Shown one piece after another: positions 17,754-29,030 of a DNA stretch of 64,000 nt. The stretch is from an uncultured Bacteroidales bacterium. GTDB lineage: Bacteria; Bacteroidota; Bacteroidia; Bacteroidales; Paludibacteraceae. The notes beneath the pieces were generated by a model. That model was not told the DNA's origin. It was given only the letters and a program-made list of their open reading frames with translations, and searched no databases. The stretch lies in NCBI GenBank assembly GCA_946614295.1, contig CAMOGT010000001.1, forward strand, positions 1 through 64,000, in the 5' to 3' direction. Position 1 is the first letter of the stretch. Each line of letters opens with the position of its first letter. Both the position numbers and the translations under genes were made by a program.

Positions 17754-19007
17754 ATGAATAAGAACGTTTTAGTCATAGGATCAGGCGGACGCGAGCACGC
17801 CATCGTGTATCAGTTGAGTCGCAGCACACAGGTGGAGCATATCTACTGTGCACCGGGCAATGCCGGTATCGCGCAGCTCGCAGAGTGCGTAGCCATCAAA
17901 GATACGGAGGTAGCGCAACTGCTCTCTTTCGCTCAAACGCACCAGATTGATCTCTGTGTGGTAGGGCCGGAAGCAGCTCTTGCAGCCGGCGTGGCAGATG
18001 CGTTCCGCGAAGCGGGAATACCGGTCTTCGGACACTCCAAAGCGGCTACGCAGATTGAAGCCAGCAAGGAGTTTGCCAAAGAACTGATGGCGAAATATAA
18101 TGTGCCGACTGCTGCATACCGCAGTTTCGCCGATTACGAGGAAGCGATGCAGTATGTACGTTCGCGTAATACTTATCCGACCGTACTCAAATACGACGGT
18201 CTGGCAGCAGGCAAGGGTGTAGTAATCGCCCAAGACGAGCCGGAAGCAGAGCAAGCGCTGAGAGACATGCTGGTGGGCGAAGCGTTCGGCAAGGGAAGAG
18301 TAGTGATAGAGGATTATCTGGAGGGACCGGAGTTCTCGTTCATGGCTTTTGTTCATCACTATAAGGTTTATCCAATGCCGTTGAGTCAGGACCATAAGCG
18401 TGTCTTTGACGGAGACAAGGGACCGAATACCGGCGGAATGGGTGCATACACACCGCTTCCGTTCATTAGCAAAGAGGAAGAGGAATGGGCGCAGGAACAT
18501 ATCCTACAGGCCGTGGCAGATGCCATGGTTCAAGAGGGTAAACCGCTTACCGGTGTGCTCTACGGCGGGCTGATGAAGACCAAAGACGGTATCAAGGTCA
18601 TTGAGTTCAACGCCCGTTTCGGCGATCCCGAGACGGAAGTGGTATTGCCGCTCATGGAAAGCGACGCTTATACAGTATTCCACGCGATTGCCACCGGCGA
18701 GGCGTTGGAATCGATTACATGGCGAAAGCAAGCGACTGTCGGTGTAGTACTTGCCTCCTGCGGATACCCGGGCGCTTATCAGAAAGGCGTAGAGATAACC
18801 GGAACGGAGGACTTTGACGGACTGATTCTGCATATGGGAACGGCTGTAAAGGACGGTCGGTTAGTGACCAACGGCGGACGCGTGCTGATGTGTATTGCGC
18901 ATGGAGCGGATGTTCGTCAGGCACAAGAGAAAGTTTATCGGGAACTGGAGAAGATCCATTGTTCCAATTTATTCTATAGAAAAGATATTGCACATTGGGC
19001 GTTATGA
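17754..19007 (+). CDS. purD: Phosphoribosylamine-glycine ligase
   Basis: 417 aa ATP-grasp enzyme that makes GAR. N-terminal [10 protein letters not shown], central [11 protein letters not shown], then GGMGAYTP and [10 protein letters not shown]. Normal length. Overlaps folD by ATGA at 19004-19007. Confidence 0.96.
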   Translation: MNKNVLVIGSGGREHAIVYQLSRSTQVEHIYCAPGNAGIAQLAECVAIKDTEVAQLLSFAQTHQIDLCVVGPEAALAAGVADAFREAGIPVFGHSKAATQIEASKEFAKELMAKYNVPTAAYRSFADYEEAMQYVRSRNTYPTVLKYDGLAAGKGVVIAQDEPEAEQALRDMLVGEAFGKGRVVIEDYLEGPEFSFMAFVHHYKVYPMPLSQDHKRVFDGDKGPNTGGMGAYTPLPFISKEEEEWAQEHILQAVADAMVQEGKPLTGVLYGGLMKTKDGIKVIEFNARFGDPETEVVLPLMESDAYTVFHAIATGEALESITWRKQATVGVVLASCGYPGAYQKGVEITGTEDFDGLILHMGTAVKDGRLVTNGGRVLMCIAHGADVRQAQEKVYRELEKIHCSNLFYRKDIAHWAL

Positions 19008-19852
19008 TAATAGACGGAAAACAAATAGCACAACAAGAGAAAGAAGCGATACGCGAGCAGGTAGCGGCATTGGCGAAACAATACGGTCGCAAGCCGTGTC
19101 TGGATGTGATCATCGTGGGTGAGAATCCTGCCAGCCTGTCGTACGTGAGGAGTAAGATCAAAGCTACGGAGTACTGCGGCTTTGAGGGCGAACTGATCCA
19201 GTTGCCGGAGGATGTGAGTGAAGAGGAGTTGCTGCGCGTCATCCGCGAACGTAATGAAAACGAGGCGGTTGACGGTATTCTGGTGCAACTGCCGTTGCCG
19301 AAACATATCAACGAGCAGCGTGTGATAGAGGCCATCGCGCCGGAGAAAGATGTGGATGGTTTCCATCCTACGAACGTAGCCAAACTATGGCTCAACCAGA
19401 AGTGTATCGTTCCCTGCACACCGCTTGGTATCATGGCGTTGTTAGAGAAGAGCAATACGGTCTTGGAAGGCCGTCACGCGGTAGTCGTCGGACGCAGTAA
19501 CATCGTCGGAAAGCCGGTAGCCAAGTTGCTGTTAGACAAACAATGCACGGTGACGATTGCGCACAGCCGTACCGCGGATCTGGCGGCAGTATGCCGTGAG
19601 GCGGATATATTGGTAGTCGCAGTGGGACGTCCACAGATGATTACCGGAGAGATGGTGAAGCCGGGCGCTACGGTGATTGACGTGGGTATCAACCGCACGG
19701 CAGACGGCAAACTGGTCGGAGACGTGGACTACGAGAGCGTAGCTCCCGTAGCCGGTGCCATCACTCCTGTCCCGGGCGGAGTAGGACCGATGACTATCGC
19801 CATGCTGATGTATAATACATTACAGTGTTTTAATAGGAGAATGACGGACTAA
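19004..19852 (+). CDS. folD: Methylenetetrahydrofolate dehydrogenase / cyclohydrolase
   Basis: 282 aa from ATG 19004. Interconverts methylene-, methenyl- and 10-formyl-tetrahydrofolate, supplying the PurH formyl donor. SYVRSKIKA carries the catalytic Lys; QLPLPKH, DGFHP and [11 protein letters not shown] (NADP-binding) follow, with the C-terminal [14 protein letters not shown] nine bases upstream is in frame, but the ATGA overlap with purD supports 19004. An 11-bp array follows the stop. Confidence 0.95.
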   Translation: MIIDGKQIAQQEKEAIREQVAALAKQYGRKPCLDVIIVGENPASLSYVRSKIKATEYCGFEGELIQLPEDVSEEELLRVIRERNENEAVDGILVQLPLPKHINEQRVIEAIAPEKDVDGFHPTNVAKLWLNQKCIVPCTPLGIMALLEKSNTVLEGRHAVVVGRSNIVGKPVAKLLLDKQCTVTIAHSRTADLAAVCREADILVVAVGRPQMITGEMVKPGATVIDVGINRTADGKLVGDVDYESVAPVAGAITPVPGGVGPMTIAMLMYNTLQCFNRRMTD

Positions 19853-19854
19853 TT

Positions 19855-19909
19855 ACCTACTAATCACCTACTAATCACCTACTAATCACCTACTAATCAC
19901 CTACTAGAA
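19855..19909 (+). repeat. 11-bp tandem array between folD and purT
   Basis: ACCTACTAATC four times (19855-19898) and a partial fifth copy. The same 11-mer recurs at 39027-39081, 19 kb away. It occupies most of the largest gap in the operon (80 nt). Confidence 0.92.
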
Positions 19910-19932
19910 TATCAACAAAAACTCAAATAACA

Positions 19933-21120
19933 ATGAAAATTGGAACGCCACTTACCCAAGTCGCTACGCGCGCACTGCTACTCGGTAGCGGAGAATTAGG
20001 AAAAGAAGTCACGATGGAACTTCAGCGTTATGGTGTAGAGGTCATTGCCTGTGACCGCTATGCCCATGCTCCGGCGATGCAGGTAGCTCACCGGTCGCAT
20101 GTGTTCAACATGTTAGACGGTAACCGTCTGCGTGAGATCATCGAGGAGGAGAAACCTTCGCTTATCATTCCGGAGGTAGAGGCTATCGCCACTCCGACCC
20201 TGGTAGAATTAGAGAAAGAGGGCTACCATGTTATCCCGACCGCCAAAGCTGCTTTCCTGACGATGAACCGCGAGGCTATCCGCCGCATGGCGTCGGAGGA
20301 GTTGCACCTGCCGACCGCTCCTTACAAGTTTGCGGACAACCATGACGAGTTCATCGCAGCGGTCAAGGAAATCGGTATTCCGTGTGTGGTCAAACCGATC
20401 ATGTCGTCTTCGGGTCACGGTCAATCGACCGTTCATTCGGAGGCAGAGATAGAGCACGCTTGGGCGGTATCGCAAGAAGGCGGCCGTGCCGGAGCGGGCA
20501 GAGTGATTGTGGAAGGGTTCATTCATTTCGACTACGAAATCACGCTGCTGACCGTCCGTCACGCAGGAGGAACCACTTTCCTGAAGCCGATCGGTCATCA
20601 CCAGGTAGAAGGCGATTACCGCGAGTCGTGGCAGCCGCAGGCGATGAGTGAGGACGCCTTGAAGCAAGCACAACATATCGCCAAGATGGTTACCGACGCG
20701 TTAGGCGGTTACGGAATCTTCGGCGTGGAGATGTTCGTGCAGGGTGAAAAAGTGATCTTCTCGGAGGTCAGCCCCCGTCCGCATGACACAGGCATGGTAA
20801 CCATGATCAGTCAGGACCTGAGTGAGTTCGCGCTCCATGCCCGTGCGGTATTGGGACTGCCGATTCCGGAGGTTCGTTTCTTCCAACCCTCCGCGAGCAA
20901 GGCTATCGTCATCGAGGGCGAAGGCAAAGAGGTAGAGTTCGAGGGTCTGGAAAAAGCACTGGCTATCCCGGGCGTACAGATGCGTCTGTTCGGCAAACCG
21001 GAGGTGCACGGACATCGCCGTTACGGCGTGCTGTTGGCTACCGATGAGACGGTTGAGAAAGCTCTGGCGAAAGTAGAAGAGGCCTATAAATGTATTTCGT
21101 ATAAGGTAAAACAAGCATGA
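19933..21120 (+). CDS. purT: Formate-dependent GAR transformylase
   Basis: 395 aa ATP-grasp enzyme. Makes FGAR from GAR, formate and ATP, replacing folate-dependent PurN, which is absent here. Diagnostic PurT sequence: [38 protein letters not shown], and [14 protein letters not shown]. Stop overlaps the purB start by ATGA. Its need for formate fits the formate/nitrite-type channel at the end of the operon. Confidence 0.95.
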   Translation: MKIGTPLTQVATRALLLGSGELGKEVTMELQRYGVEVIACDRYAHAPAMQVAHRSHVFNMLDGNRLREIIEEEKPSLIIPEVEAIATPTLVELEKEGYHVIPTAKAAFLTMNREAIRRMASEELHLPTAPYKFADNHDEFIAAVKEIGIPCVVKPIMSSSGHGQSTVHSEAEIEHAWAVSQEGGRAGAGRVIVEGFIHFDYEITLLTVRHAGGTTFLKPIGHHQVEGDYRESWQPQAMSEDALKQAQHIAKMVTDALGGYGIFGVEMFVQGEKVIFSEVSPRPHDTGMVTMISQDLSEFALHARAVLGLPIPEVRFFQPSASKAIVIEGEGKEVEFEGLEKALAIPGVQMRLFGKPEVHGHRRYGVLLATDETVEKALAKVEEAYKCISYKVKQA

Positions 21121-22409
21121 TAGATCGTTATTCCCGCGCAGCTATGCGCAACATATGGACCGAGCAGAACAAGTTCCAAGCCTATCTGGAGGTAGAGATT
21201 CTGGCAGCTGAGGCTTGGTCGGAGTTAGGGGTAGTGCCCAAAGAAGATGTAGCCAAGCTGCGTGCCAAGGCATCGTTTGACGTGGACCGCATTCATGAGA
21301 TTGAGGAGATCACACGGCATGACGTGGTAGCTTTCACCCGCACGGTGAGCGAGTCGTTAGGCGAAGAGCGTAAGTGGGTACACTACGGCCTGACCTCCAC
21401 GGATGTGGTAGATACCGCCAACGGCTATCTGCTCAAACAAGCCAATGCCATCCTCCGCGAGGATTTGAAACAGTTCTTAGAAGTACTGCAGAAACGCGCC
21501 AATGAGTTCAAATATACGCCGGTGATCGGTCGCACGCACGGCATGCATGCCGACGTGACTTCCTTTGGTCTCAAATGGGCGTTGTGGTACTCCACGATGC
21601 AGCGTAACATCGAGCGGTTCGAGATGGCGGCGAAGGGAGTTGAGGCCGGTAAGTTATCCGGCGCGGTGGGCAACTACGCCAATATCCCGCCGTTCATCCA
21701 ACAGTACGTGTGCGAGCACTTGGGAATCGAGTCCGCGAAGATCGCTACGCAGGTGTTGGGTCGTGACCGCCACGCTTTCTATCTGTCGTCGCTGGCGGTG
21801 ATAGCCGGTTCGTTGGAACAGATTGCTTTAGAGATCCGCAACATGCAGCGGCAGGAAGTGCGCGAAGTGGAAGAGGCGTTCCGCAAAGGGCAGAAAGGCT
21901 CGTCCGCCATGCCGCACAAACGCAATCCGATCTCGTCGGAGAACATTTGCGGCTGTGCGAGGGTGATGCGCGGATATATGTGCACGGCGGCAGAGAACAT
22001 CGCTCTCTGGCACGAGCGTGACATCTCTCACTCCTCTACGGAGCGTATCGTACTGCCGGACGCCACGATGCTTTTGGACTACATGTTAGCACGGCTGATG
22101 GGTATCCTTGATAATCTGGTAGTTTATCCGGAGAACATGCTGCACAATATAGGTCTGACGCACGGCGCTATCTTCGCGCAGCGTGTGATGAACGCGCTGA
22201 TTGAGAAAGGGCTGGTACGCGAACAGGCGTATGATCTCGTGCAGCCGGTAGCGATGCGCACGCTGATGGAAGGCGGACAGATGCAAGAGTTGCTGAAAAG
22301 CACTCCAGAGGTGATGAAATACCTGTCGGAGGACGAGATTGACGGCTGTTTCACGCTGGAATACTATATGAAAAACGTAGATTATATTTTTAACCAATTA
22401 GGTATATGA
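21117..22409 (+). CDS. purB: Adenylosuccinate lyase
   Basis: 430 aa. Acts twice: SAICAR to AICAR, and adenylosuccinate to AMP. Signature [10 protein letters not shown] at about residue 262; TSTDVVDTA and GRTHGMHAD are also present. Coupled to purT and purA by ATGA overlaps. Confidence 0.96.
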   Translation: MIDRYSRAAMRNIWTEQNKFQAYLEVEILAAEAWSELGVVPKEDVAKLRAKASFDVDRIHEIEEITRHDVVAFTRTVSESLGEERKWVHYGLTSTDVVDTANGYLLKQANAILREDLKQFLEVLQKRANEFKYTPVIGRTHGMHADVTSFGLKWALWYSTMQRNIERFEMAAKGVEAGKLSGAVGNYANIPPFIQQYVCEHLGIESAKIATQVLGRDRHAFYLSSLAVIAGSLEQIALEIRNMQRQEVREVEEAFRKGQKGSSAMPHKRNPISSENICGCARVMRGYMCTAAENIALWHERDISHSSTERIVLPDATMLLDYMLARLMGILDNLVVYPENMLHNIGLTHGAIFAQRVMNALIEKGLVREQAYDLVQPVAMRTLMEGGQMQELLKSTPEVMKYLSEDEIDGCFTLEYYMKNVDYIFNQLGI

Positions 22410-23701
22410 GAAAAGCAGATATCCTGTTAGGACTCCAATGGGGCGATGAGGGCAAAGGCAAAATGGTGGATGTGCTCACGCCGAAGTACGATATAGTAGC
22501 CCGTTTTCAGGGCGGTCCGAATGCCGGTCACACGCTGGAGTTCGAGGGTCAGAAATACGTGCTGCGCAGTATTCCGTCCGGTATCTTCCAAGGCGGAAAG
22601 ATCAACCTGATCGGTAACGGCGTAGTGTTGGACCCGATTCTGTTCCGCAAAGAGGCGGAGGAGTTGGCTACCTCCGGACACAAACTGCAAGAACGGCTGT
22701 ACATATCGAAGAAAGCGCACCTCATTCTGCCGACCCACCGACTGTTGGACCAAGCCAACGAGGCCGCCAAAGGCAAGGCCAAGATCGGCACGACGGGTAA
22801 AGGAATAGGCCCGACTTACACGGACAAGATCAGCCGTAACGGTCTGCGCGTGGGAGATATTCTTGACGGTTTTGCAGAGAAATACGCGCAAGCACGCAAC
22901 CGTCATATCGACATGATTCATATGCTGAACGCTTCTGCGGTCGCCAACGGCGGCGCACCTGTTTCGATGGACGGATTGGAGGAACTGGAGAAAGAGTGGA
23001 TGGAGAGTATCGAGTACCTGCGTCAGTTCCGGTTCGTGGACAGCGAGCATTTCGTGAACAAGGCTCTTGCGGCAGACAAGACGATACTATGCGAGGGTGC
23101 ACAGGGATCGCTGTTAGATGTCGATTTCGGGTCCTATCCGTTTGTGACCTCGAGCAACACAGTGTGTGCCGGAGCATGTACGGGTCTGGGTCTGGCACCC
23201 AGCCGGATAGGCGAGGTATATGGTATCTTCAAGGCCTATTGCACGCGTGTCGGAGCGGGTCCGTTCCCGACCGAACTGTTCGACGAGACAGGCAAACAGA
23301 TACGCGCCATCGGTCATGAGTACGGCGCCGTGACAGGTCGTGAGCGCCGCTGCGGATGGATAGACCTCGTGGCATTGCGGTACACGATCATGCTGAACGG
23401 CGTGACCCAACTGCTGATGATGAAATCCGATGTGCTGGACACGTTCCCGGTAATCAAGGCATGTACGGCTTACCGCGTGAACGGCGAGCTGACGCGTGAC
23501 TTCCCGTTTTCCATAGACAAGAACGTGGAGCCGGTATATGAAGAGTTTCCCGGCTGGCAGACGGACTTGACCCATTGCACGAAACAGGAGGAACTGCCGG
23601 AAGCGTTTATCCATTATGTGAATTTCCTGGAGCGCGAGTTAGGCACTCCTATCAAGATTATTTCTGTTGGACCCGATCGTGAGGCAACAATATGGAGATG
23701 A
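22406..23701 (+). CDS. purA: Adenylosuccinate synthase
   Basis: 431 aa. GTP-dependent joining of aspartate to IMP, first step to AMP. GLQWGDEGKGK (P-loop, residues 8-18), GPNAGHT, GTTGKGIGPTYTDK and TGRERRCGWID are diagnostic. Overlaps purB at the start and carA by 10 nt at the end. Confidence 0.96.
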   Translation: MRKADILLGLQWGDEGKGKMVDVLTPKYDIVARFQGGPNAGHTLEFEGQKYVLRSIPSGIFQGGKINLIGNGVVLDPILFRKEAEELATSGHKLQERLYISKKAHLILPTHRLLDQANEAAKGKAKIGTTGKGIGPTYTDKISRNGLRVGDILDGFAEKYAQARNRHIDMIHMLNASAVANGGAPVSMDGLEELEKEWMESIEYLRQFRFVDSEHFVNKALAADKTILCEGAQGSLLDVDFGSYPFVTSSNTVCAGACTGLGLAPSRIGEVYGIFKAYCTRVGAGPFPTELFDETGKQIRAIGHEYGAVTGRERRCGWIDLVALRYTIMLNGVTQLLMMKSDVLDTFPVIKACTAYRVNGELTRDFPFSIDKNVEPVYEEFPGWQTDLTHCTKQEELPEAFIHYVNFLERELGTPIKIISVGPDREATIWR

Positions 23702-24774
23702 GAAAAAAAGCAATATTACGGCTCAGCGACGGAACAACCTTTGAGGGGTATAGTTTCGGAGCTGATGTCCCGGTAAGCGGCGAAGTGGTGTTCAACACCG
23801 CTATGATGGGCTATCCGGAGTCACTGACCGATCCCAGTTATGCGGGTCAGTTGATGACCCTCACTTTCCCGTTAGTGGGTAACTACGGCGTGCCGGAGTT
23901 TTCGTTTCGTCCGGACGGTCTGGCGACTTTCATGGAGTCCGACCGCATCTACGCCAAGGCCATTATCTGCAGCGAGTACAGCGGCGAGTTCAGCCACTGG
24001 AACGGCAAAGAGACTCTCGGAGCGTGGCTGAAGCGCGAGCAGGTTCCCGGCATCACAGGCATAGACACGCGCGCACTAACCATGTTATTACGCGAGCACG
24101 GCGTGATGATGGGGTCGATAGAGATCGAAGGCTGCGAGCCGGCTCCCGAGGCGCAATACGAGGATGTGAACTTCGTGGCAGAGGTGTCCTGCAAAGAGGT
24201 GATACGGTATAACGAGGGAAAGGGAAAGAAAGTCATTCTGGTGGATTGCGGCGTGAAGCACAATATCATCCGCTGTTTGATTGCCCGCGATGTGGAGGTC
24301 ATCCGCGTGCCGTGGGATTATGATTTCAATACGATAGAGGCAGACGGTCTGTTCCTGTCCAACGGTCCCGGAAACCCGGATACCTGCGGCGTGCTGGTAG
24401 AACATATCAAGACCTATATGCAGTCGCACAAACCGATAGCGGGTATCTGTATGGGTAACCAGTTGTTGGGCAAAGCTGCGGGTGCTACCATCTATAAGCT
24501 GCCTTATGGTCACCGCTCGCATAACCAGCCGGTACGGATGGTGGGGACGGACAGGTGCTTCATCACCTCGCAGAACCACGGTTATGCAGTGGATGCCAAT
24601 ACGCTTCCGAAAGAGTGGAAGCCTCTGTTCGTGAACATGAACGACGGCTCCAATGAGGGTATCCGTCATAAGTCGGAGCCCTGGTTCTCCGCGCAGTTCC
24701 ACCCGGAGGCATGCTCCGGTCCGGTGGATACGGAGTTCCTGTTCGATGATTTTGTAAAGCTTCTCAACCAGTAA
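23692..24774 (+). CDS. carA: Carbamoyl-phosphate synthase small subunit
   Basis: 360 aa. Hydrolyses glutamine and passes ammonia to CarB. Nucleophile in GICMGNQLLG (Cys about 253), then SQNHGYAV and AQFHPEA. ATG 23692 overlaps purA; an in-frame ATG at 23698 is an equally good start. Confidence 0.95.
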   Translation: MEMRKKAILRLSDGTTFEGYSFGADVPVSGEVVFNTAMMGYPESLTDPSYAGQLMTLTFPLVGNYGVPEFSFRPDGLATFMESDRIYAKAIICSEYSGEFSHWNGKETLGAWLKREQVPGITGIDTRALTMLLREHGVMMGSIEIEGCEPAPEAQYEDVNFVAEVSCKEVIRYNEGKGKKVILVDCGVKHNIIRCLIARDVEVIRVPWDYDFNTIEADGLFLSNGPGNPDTCGVLVEHIKTYMQSHKPIAGICMGNQLLGKAAGATIYKLPYGHRSHNQPVRMVGTDRCFITSQNHGYAVDANTLPKEWKPLFVNMNDGSNEGIRHKSEPWFSAQFHPEACSGPVDTEFLFDDFVKLLNQ

Positions 24775-24784
24775 ATGGATCGAT

Positions 24785-27700
24785 ATGAAATTAGAGAATA
24801 TTCATAAAGTGTTGGTACTCGGTTCCGGCGCGCTGAAGATCGGTGAAGCCGGCGAGTTCGATTATTCGGGATCACAAGCCCTCAAAGCCCTGCGCGAGGA
24901 GGGAGTAGAGACCGTATTGATCAATCCGAATATTGCTACGGTACAGACCTCCGAAGGAGTGGCGGATCATATCTATTTTCTGCCGGTCACTCCGTATTTC
25001 GTCGAGCGGCTGATTGAGAAAGAGCGTCCCGACGGCATTCTGCTTTCTTTCGGCGGTCAGACGGCACTGAACTGCGGCGTGGCATTGTACCGCTCGGGCG
25101 TGCTGGAGAAATACAACGTGCAGGTACTTGGTACGCCGGTGGAGACGATCATCAACACCGAGGATAGAGAGTTGTTCGTCCGTCAGTTGGACCAGATCAA
25201 TGTCAAGACCATCAAATCCGAGGCGTGCGAGACGATAGAAGATGCGCGGCGTGCCGCTGCGGAATTAGGTTACCCGGTAATCATCCGTGCCGCTTATGCC
25301 TTAGGCGGTTTAGGCTCGGGATTTTGCGATAATGAAGAGGAACTCAACCTCTTGGCAGAAAAAGCCTTCTCCTTCTCGCCGCAAGTGCTGGTGGAGAAAT
25401 CGCTGAAGGGATGGAAAGAGATCGAGTACGAGGTAGTGCGCGACCGTTATGACAACTGTATCACGGTCTGCAACATGGAGAACTTTGACCCGCTGGGAAT
25501 CCATACCGGCGAGTCGATTGTGATTGCTCCTTCGCAGACGCTGACCAACTCGGAATACCATAAACTGCGTGCGCTGGCCATCCGTATCATCCGTCACCTG
25601 GGGATTGTCGGCGAGTGCAATGTGCAGTACGCCTTTGATCCCGAGTCGGAGGACTACCGCGTGATTGAGGTGAACGCGCGTTTGAGCCGTTCGTCGGCGT
25701 TGGCGTCCAAGGCTACGGGTTATCCGCTGGCTTTTGTGGCAGCCAAGTTAGGTTTGGGTTACGGCTTGTTTGAGTTGTCCAACTCGGTTACCAAATCGAC
25801 CTCGGCGTTCTTCGAACCGGCGCTGGACTACGTGGTATGCAAGATCCCGCGCTGGGATTTAGGCAAGTTCCGCGGCGTCAACCGTGAGTTAGGCAGTTCG
25901 ATGAAATCCGTGGGCGAGGTGATGGCTATCGGTCGCACCTTCGAGGATGCTATCCAGAAAGGTCTGCGCATGATCGGACAGGGTATGCACGGCTTCACGG
26001 AGAACAAAGACCTGCGTGTGGATGATTTGGACGCCGCCCTCAAGGCACCGACGGACAAGCGTATCTTCGCTATCGCGCAAGCGATGTATGATGGCTACAG
26101 TGTAGAGCGGATTCATGAGCTGACGAAGATCGACAACTGGTTCCTGCAGAGACTGAGACATATCATCGAGTTAGATACCGAGCTCAAGAGTTTAGGCGGT
26201 TTGGAGCACCTGCAACACGATCTGCTGCTGCGCGCCAAGCAACTGGGATTCTCGGATTTCCAGATTGCCCGCGCAGTGGGGTTGGGAAAAGAGATGAGCA
26301 TGGATCGGGCGGTCCTGAAGATGCGCGAGTATCGAAAAAAAATGGGTATATTGCCGGTGGTGAAACAGATAGACACGCTTGCCGGTGAGTTCCCCGCGCA
26401 GACCAATTATCTGTATCTGACCTATAGCGGGACCAAGAACGATGTACATTATACAGGCGACCACAAGTCGATTATTGTGCTGGGCTCGGGAGCGTACCGG
26501 ATCGGTTCGTCGGTTGAGTTCGACTGGTGTGGCGTGCAGGCTCTCAATACCATCCGAAGCAACGGATTCCGGTCGGTGATGATCAATTACAATCCGGAGA
26601 CCGTTTCCACGGATTATGATGTATGCGACAGGCTCTATTTCGATGAGTTGACGTTCGAGCGCGTAATGGATATTATCGAGCTGGAGAATCCGCATGGCGT
26701 GATTGTCTCCACCGGCGGCCAGATACCTAATAACCTGGCTATGAAACTCGATGCGCAGCAAGTGCCTATCCTGGGCACCTCCGCCAAGTCGATTGACAAT
26801 GCGGAGGATCGTGACAAGTTCTCCGCCATGCTGGACCGCATCGGCGTGGACCAGCCGGAATGGAGTGCGCTGAGTTCGATGGACGATGTGGAGAAATTCG
26901 TCAACCGGGTGGGGTATCCCGTGCTGGTGCGTCCGTCGTACGTGCTGTCCGGTGCCGCGATGAATGTCTGCTCCAACGAGGAGCAGTTGCATAAGTTCCT
27001 GCAATTGGCCGCTAAAGTATCCAAGGAACACCCGGTGGTGATTTCCAAGTTCATGACCAATACCAAGGAGGTGGAGATGGATGCCGTGGCGCGCAACGGC
27101 GAGATCATCGCGTATGCTATCTCCGAGCATGTGGAGTTCGCCGGAGTCCATTCAGGGGATGCCACCATTATGTTTCCGGCGCAGAAACTGTACGTAGAGA
27201 CGGTGCGCCGAATCAAGCGTATCTCCGGTCAGATTGCGCGAGAGTTGAATATCTCCGGTCCGTTCAATATCCAATACTTAGCAAGAGAGAATGAGATCAA
27301 GGTGATTGAGTGCAACCTGCGTGCCTCCCGTTCGTTCCCGTTCGTGAGCAAAGTATTGAAAATCAACCTGATAGACATTGCCACACGTATCATGTTAGGT
27401 CTGCCGACCGAGAAACCCCACAAGTCGCTCTTTGACTTTGATTATGTAGGCGTGAAGGCCTCGCAGTTCTCGTTCAACCGGCTCCAGAACGCAGATCCGG
27501 TATTGGGCGTAGATATGGCTTCCACCGGCGAGGTGGGCTGCTTAGGCGAGGATGCCAACTGCGCGCTCCTCAAAGCGATGCTGTCCGTGGGAATGCGTAT
27601 CCCGAAGAAGAATATCCTGTTCGCCATCGGCGGTCCGAAACAGCGTGCACACCTGTTGGATGTAATCAAACGTCTGGTACAACGCGGGTACACCATCTAT

Positions 27701-28030
27701 GCAACCGGCGGAACGAGCGAGTACCTCAACGGGCTTGGCGTACCGAATATACGCGTGTACAAGAAGGAGCATGTGGACGAGTACGGACAGCTCAAACAAC
27801 CGATTGTGTCGGATTTGATGCATAAGAAAGAGATAGAACTGTTTGTGGGTATTCCGGTAGATACGCTGGCGGATTCGGTGCATGACAGTTATTACAAGAT
27901 GCGCCGTACGGCAGTGGATCTGAATATCCCTCTGATCACGAATGCCCGATTAGCAGAGGCATTCATCAACGCTTTCCTCGATGTGCCGTTGGATTCACTG
28001 GCAATTAAAGAATGGAACGAATATAAATGA
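24785..28030 (+). CDS. carB: Carbamoyl-phosphate synthase large subunit
   Basis: 1081 aa with two ATP-grasp halves (VLGSGALKIGEAGEFDYSG near the N-terminus; VLGSGAYRIGSSVEFDW near residue 560) and a C-terminal MGS-like allosteric domain (YATGGTSEYL). Makes carbamoyl phosphate for PyrB and arginine synthesis. Normal length; follows carA by 10 nt. Confidence 0.96.
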   Translation: MKLENIHKVLVLGSGALKIGEAGEFDYSGSQALKALREEGVETVLINPNIATVQTSEGVADHIYFLPVTPYFVERLIEKERPDGILLSFGGQTALNCGVALYRSGVLEKYNVQVLGTPVETIINTEDRELFVRQLDQINVKTIKSEACETIEDARRAAAELGYPVIIRAAYALGGLGSGFCDNEEELNLLAEKAFSFSPQVLVEKSLKGWKEIEYEVVRDRYDNCITVCNMENFDPLGIHTGESIVIAPSQTLTNSEYHKLRALAIRIIRHLGIVGECNVQYAFDPESEDYRVIEVNARLSRSSALASKATGYPLAFVAAKLGLGYGLFELSNSVTKSTSAFFEPALDYVVCKIPRWDLGKFRGVNRELGSSMKSVGEVMAIGRTFEDAIQKGLRMIGQGMHGFTENKDLRVDDLDAALKAPTDKRIFAIAQAMYDGYSVERIHELTKIDNWFLQRLRHIIELDTELKSLGGLEHLQHDLLLRAKQLGFSDFQIARAVGLGKEMSMDRAVLKMREYRKKMGILPVVKQIDTLAGEFPAQTNYLYLTYSGTKNDVHYTGDHKSIIVLGSGAYRIGSSVEFDWCGVQALNTIRSNGFRSVMINYNPETVSTDYDVCDRLYFDELTFERVMDIIELENPHGVIVSTGGQIPNNLAMKLDAQQVPILGTSAKSIDNAEDRDKFSAMLDRIGVDQPEWSALSSMDDVEKFVNRVGYPVLVRPSYVLSGAAMNVCSNEEQLHKFLQLAAKVSKEHPVVISKFMTNTKEVEMDAVARNGEIIAYAISEHVEFAGVHSGDATIMFPAQKLYVETVRRIKRISGQIARELNISGPFNIQYLARENEIKVIECNLRASRSFPFVSKVLKINLIDIATRIMLGLPTEKPHKSLFDFDYVGVKASQFSFNRLQNADPVLGVDMASTGEVGCLGEDANCALLKAMLSVGMRIPKKNILFAIGGPKQRAHLLDVIKRLVQRGYTIYATGGTSEYLNGLGVPNIRVYKKEHVDEYGQLKQPIVSDLMHKKEIELFVGIPVDTLADSVHDSYYKMRRTAVDLNIPLITNARLAEAFINAFLDVPLDSLAIKEWNEYK

Positions 28031-28051
28031 TACTAAACAAACTCAAATAGT

Positions 28052-28996
28052 ATGAACGCTTTAACATCAACCAACTTTTCTTTTCCCGGTCAAACGAGTG
28101 TCTATCACGGTAAAGTACGCGACGTCTATTTCATTGGCGATGATTTGCTTTGCATGGTAGCAACCGACCGTATTTCAGCTTTTGATGTCATTCTGCCGGA
28201 GGGTATTCCTTACAAGGGACAGATCCTCAACCAGATTGCAGCCAAGTTCCTGAATGCCACGCGTGATATCGTGCCCAACTGGCTGTTGGCAACTCCCGAT
28301 CCGATGGTGTCGGTGGGTTATCGCTGCGAGGGCTATCCGGTGGAGATGATTGTGCGCGGCTATCTGTGTGGTTCCGCGTGGCGTGCCTACAAAGCCGGTG
28401 TGCGTGAGATCTGCGGTGTGAAACTGCCGGACGGTATGCGCGAGAACGAGAAGTTCCCGAGTCCGATTATCACTCCGACCACCAAAGCCGAGATCGGTAC
28501 GCACGACGAGGATATCTCCCGTGAAGAGATTCTTGCTCGCGGTTTGGTGCCTGAAAAGGAGTATCTGCAGATGGAGCAATACGCCTTGGCACTTTTTGCC
28601 CGCGGACAGGAGATCGCGCAGAAGCACGGGCTGATACTGGTGGATACCAAATATGAGTTTGGCAGCTATAAAGGCCAGGTAATGCTCATGGACGAGGTAC
28701 ACACGCCGGACTCCAGCCGCTATTTCTACGCGGAGGGTTACGAGGAGCGTTTTGCTGCCGGTAAGGCGCAGCGCCAGTTGTCCAAAGAGTTCGTACGCGA
28801 ATGGCTGATGAGTAATGGTTTCCAAGGTAAGGCCGGACAGCAAGTACCCGAAATGACACCGGCTATCGTGAAAGATATCACGGATCGTTATGTAGAGTTG
28901 TATGAGGGTATTACCGGTGATTCGTTCGTGCGAGAAGAGACCGGCAACTTGGCAGCACGAATAGAGAATAATATCCGTTCATATTTGAGAAAATAG
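28052..28996 (+). CDS. purC: SAICAR synthase
   Basis: 314 aa, the longer form common in Bacteroidetes and eukaryote-like enzymes (the E. coli enzyme is about 237 aa). [29 protein letters not shown], and VDTKYEFG are family features. Joins aspartate to CAIR. Separated from carB by about 20 nt. Confidence 0.95.
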   Translation: MNALTSTNFSFPGQTSVYHGKVRDVYFIGDDLLCMVATDRISAFDVILPEGIPYKGQILNQIAAKFLNATRDIVPNWLLATPDPMVSVGYRCEGYPVEMIVRGYLCGSAWRAYKAGVREICGVKLPDGMRENEKFPSPIITPTTKAEIGTHDEDISREEILARGLVPEKEYLQMEQYALALFARGQEIAQKHGLILVDTKYEFGSYKGQVMLMDEVHTPDSSRYFYAEGYEERFAAGKAQRQLSKEFVREWLMSNGFQGKAGQQVPEMTPAIVKDITDRYVELYEGITGDSFVREETGNLAARIENNIRSYLRK

Positions 28997-29030
28997 GTAT
29001 AAAAGGTAAGTCTGTTAATTTAGTACAATT

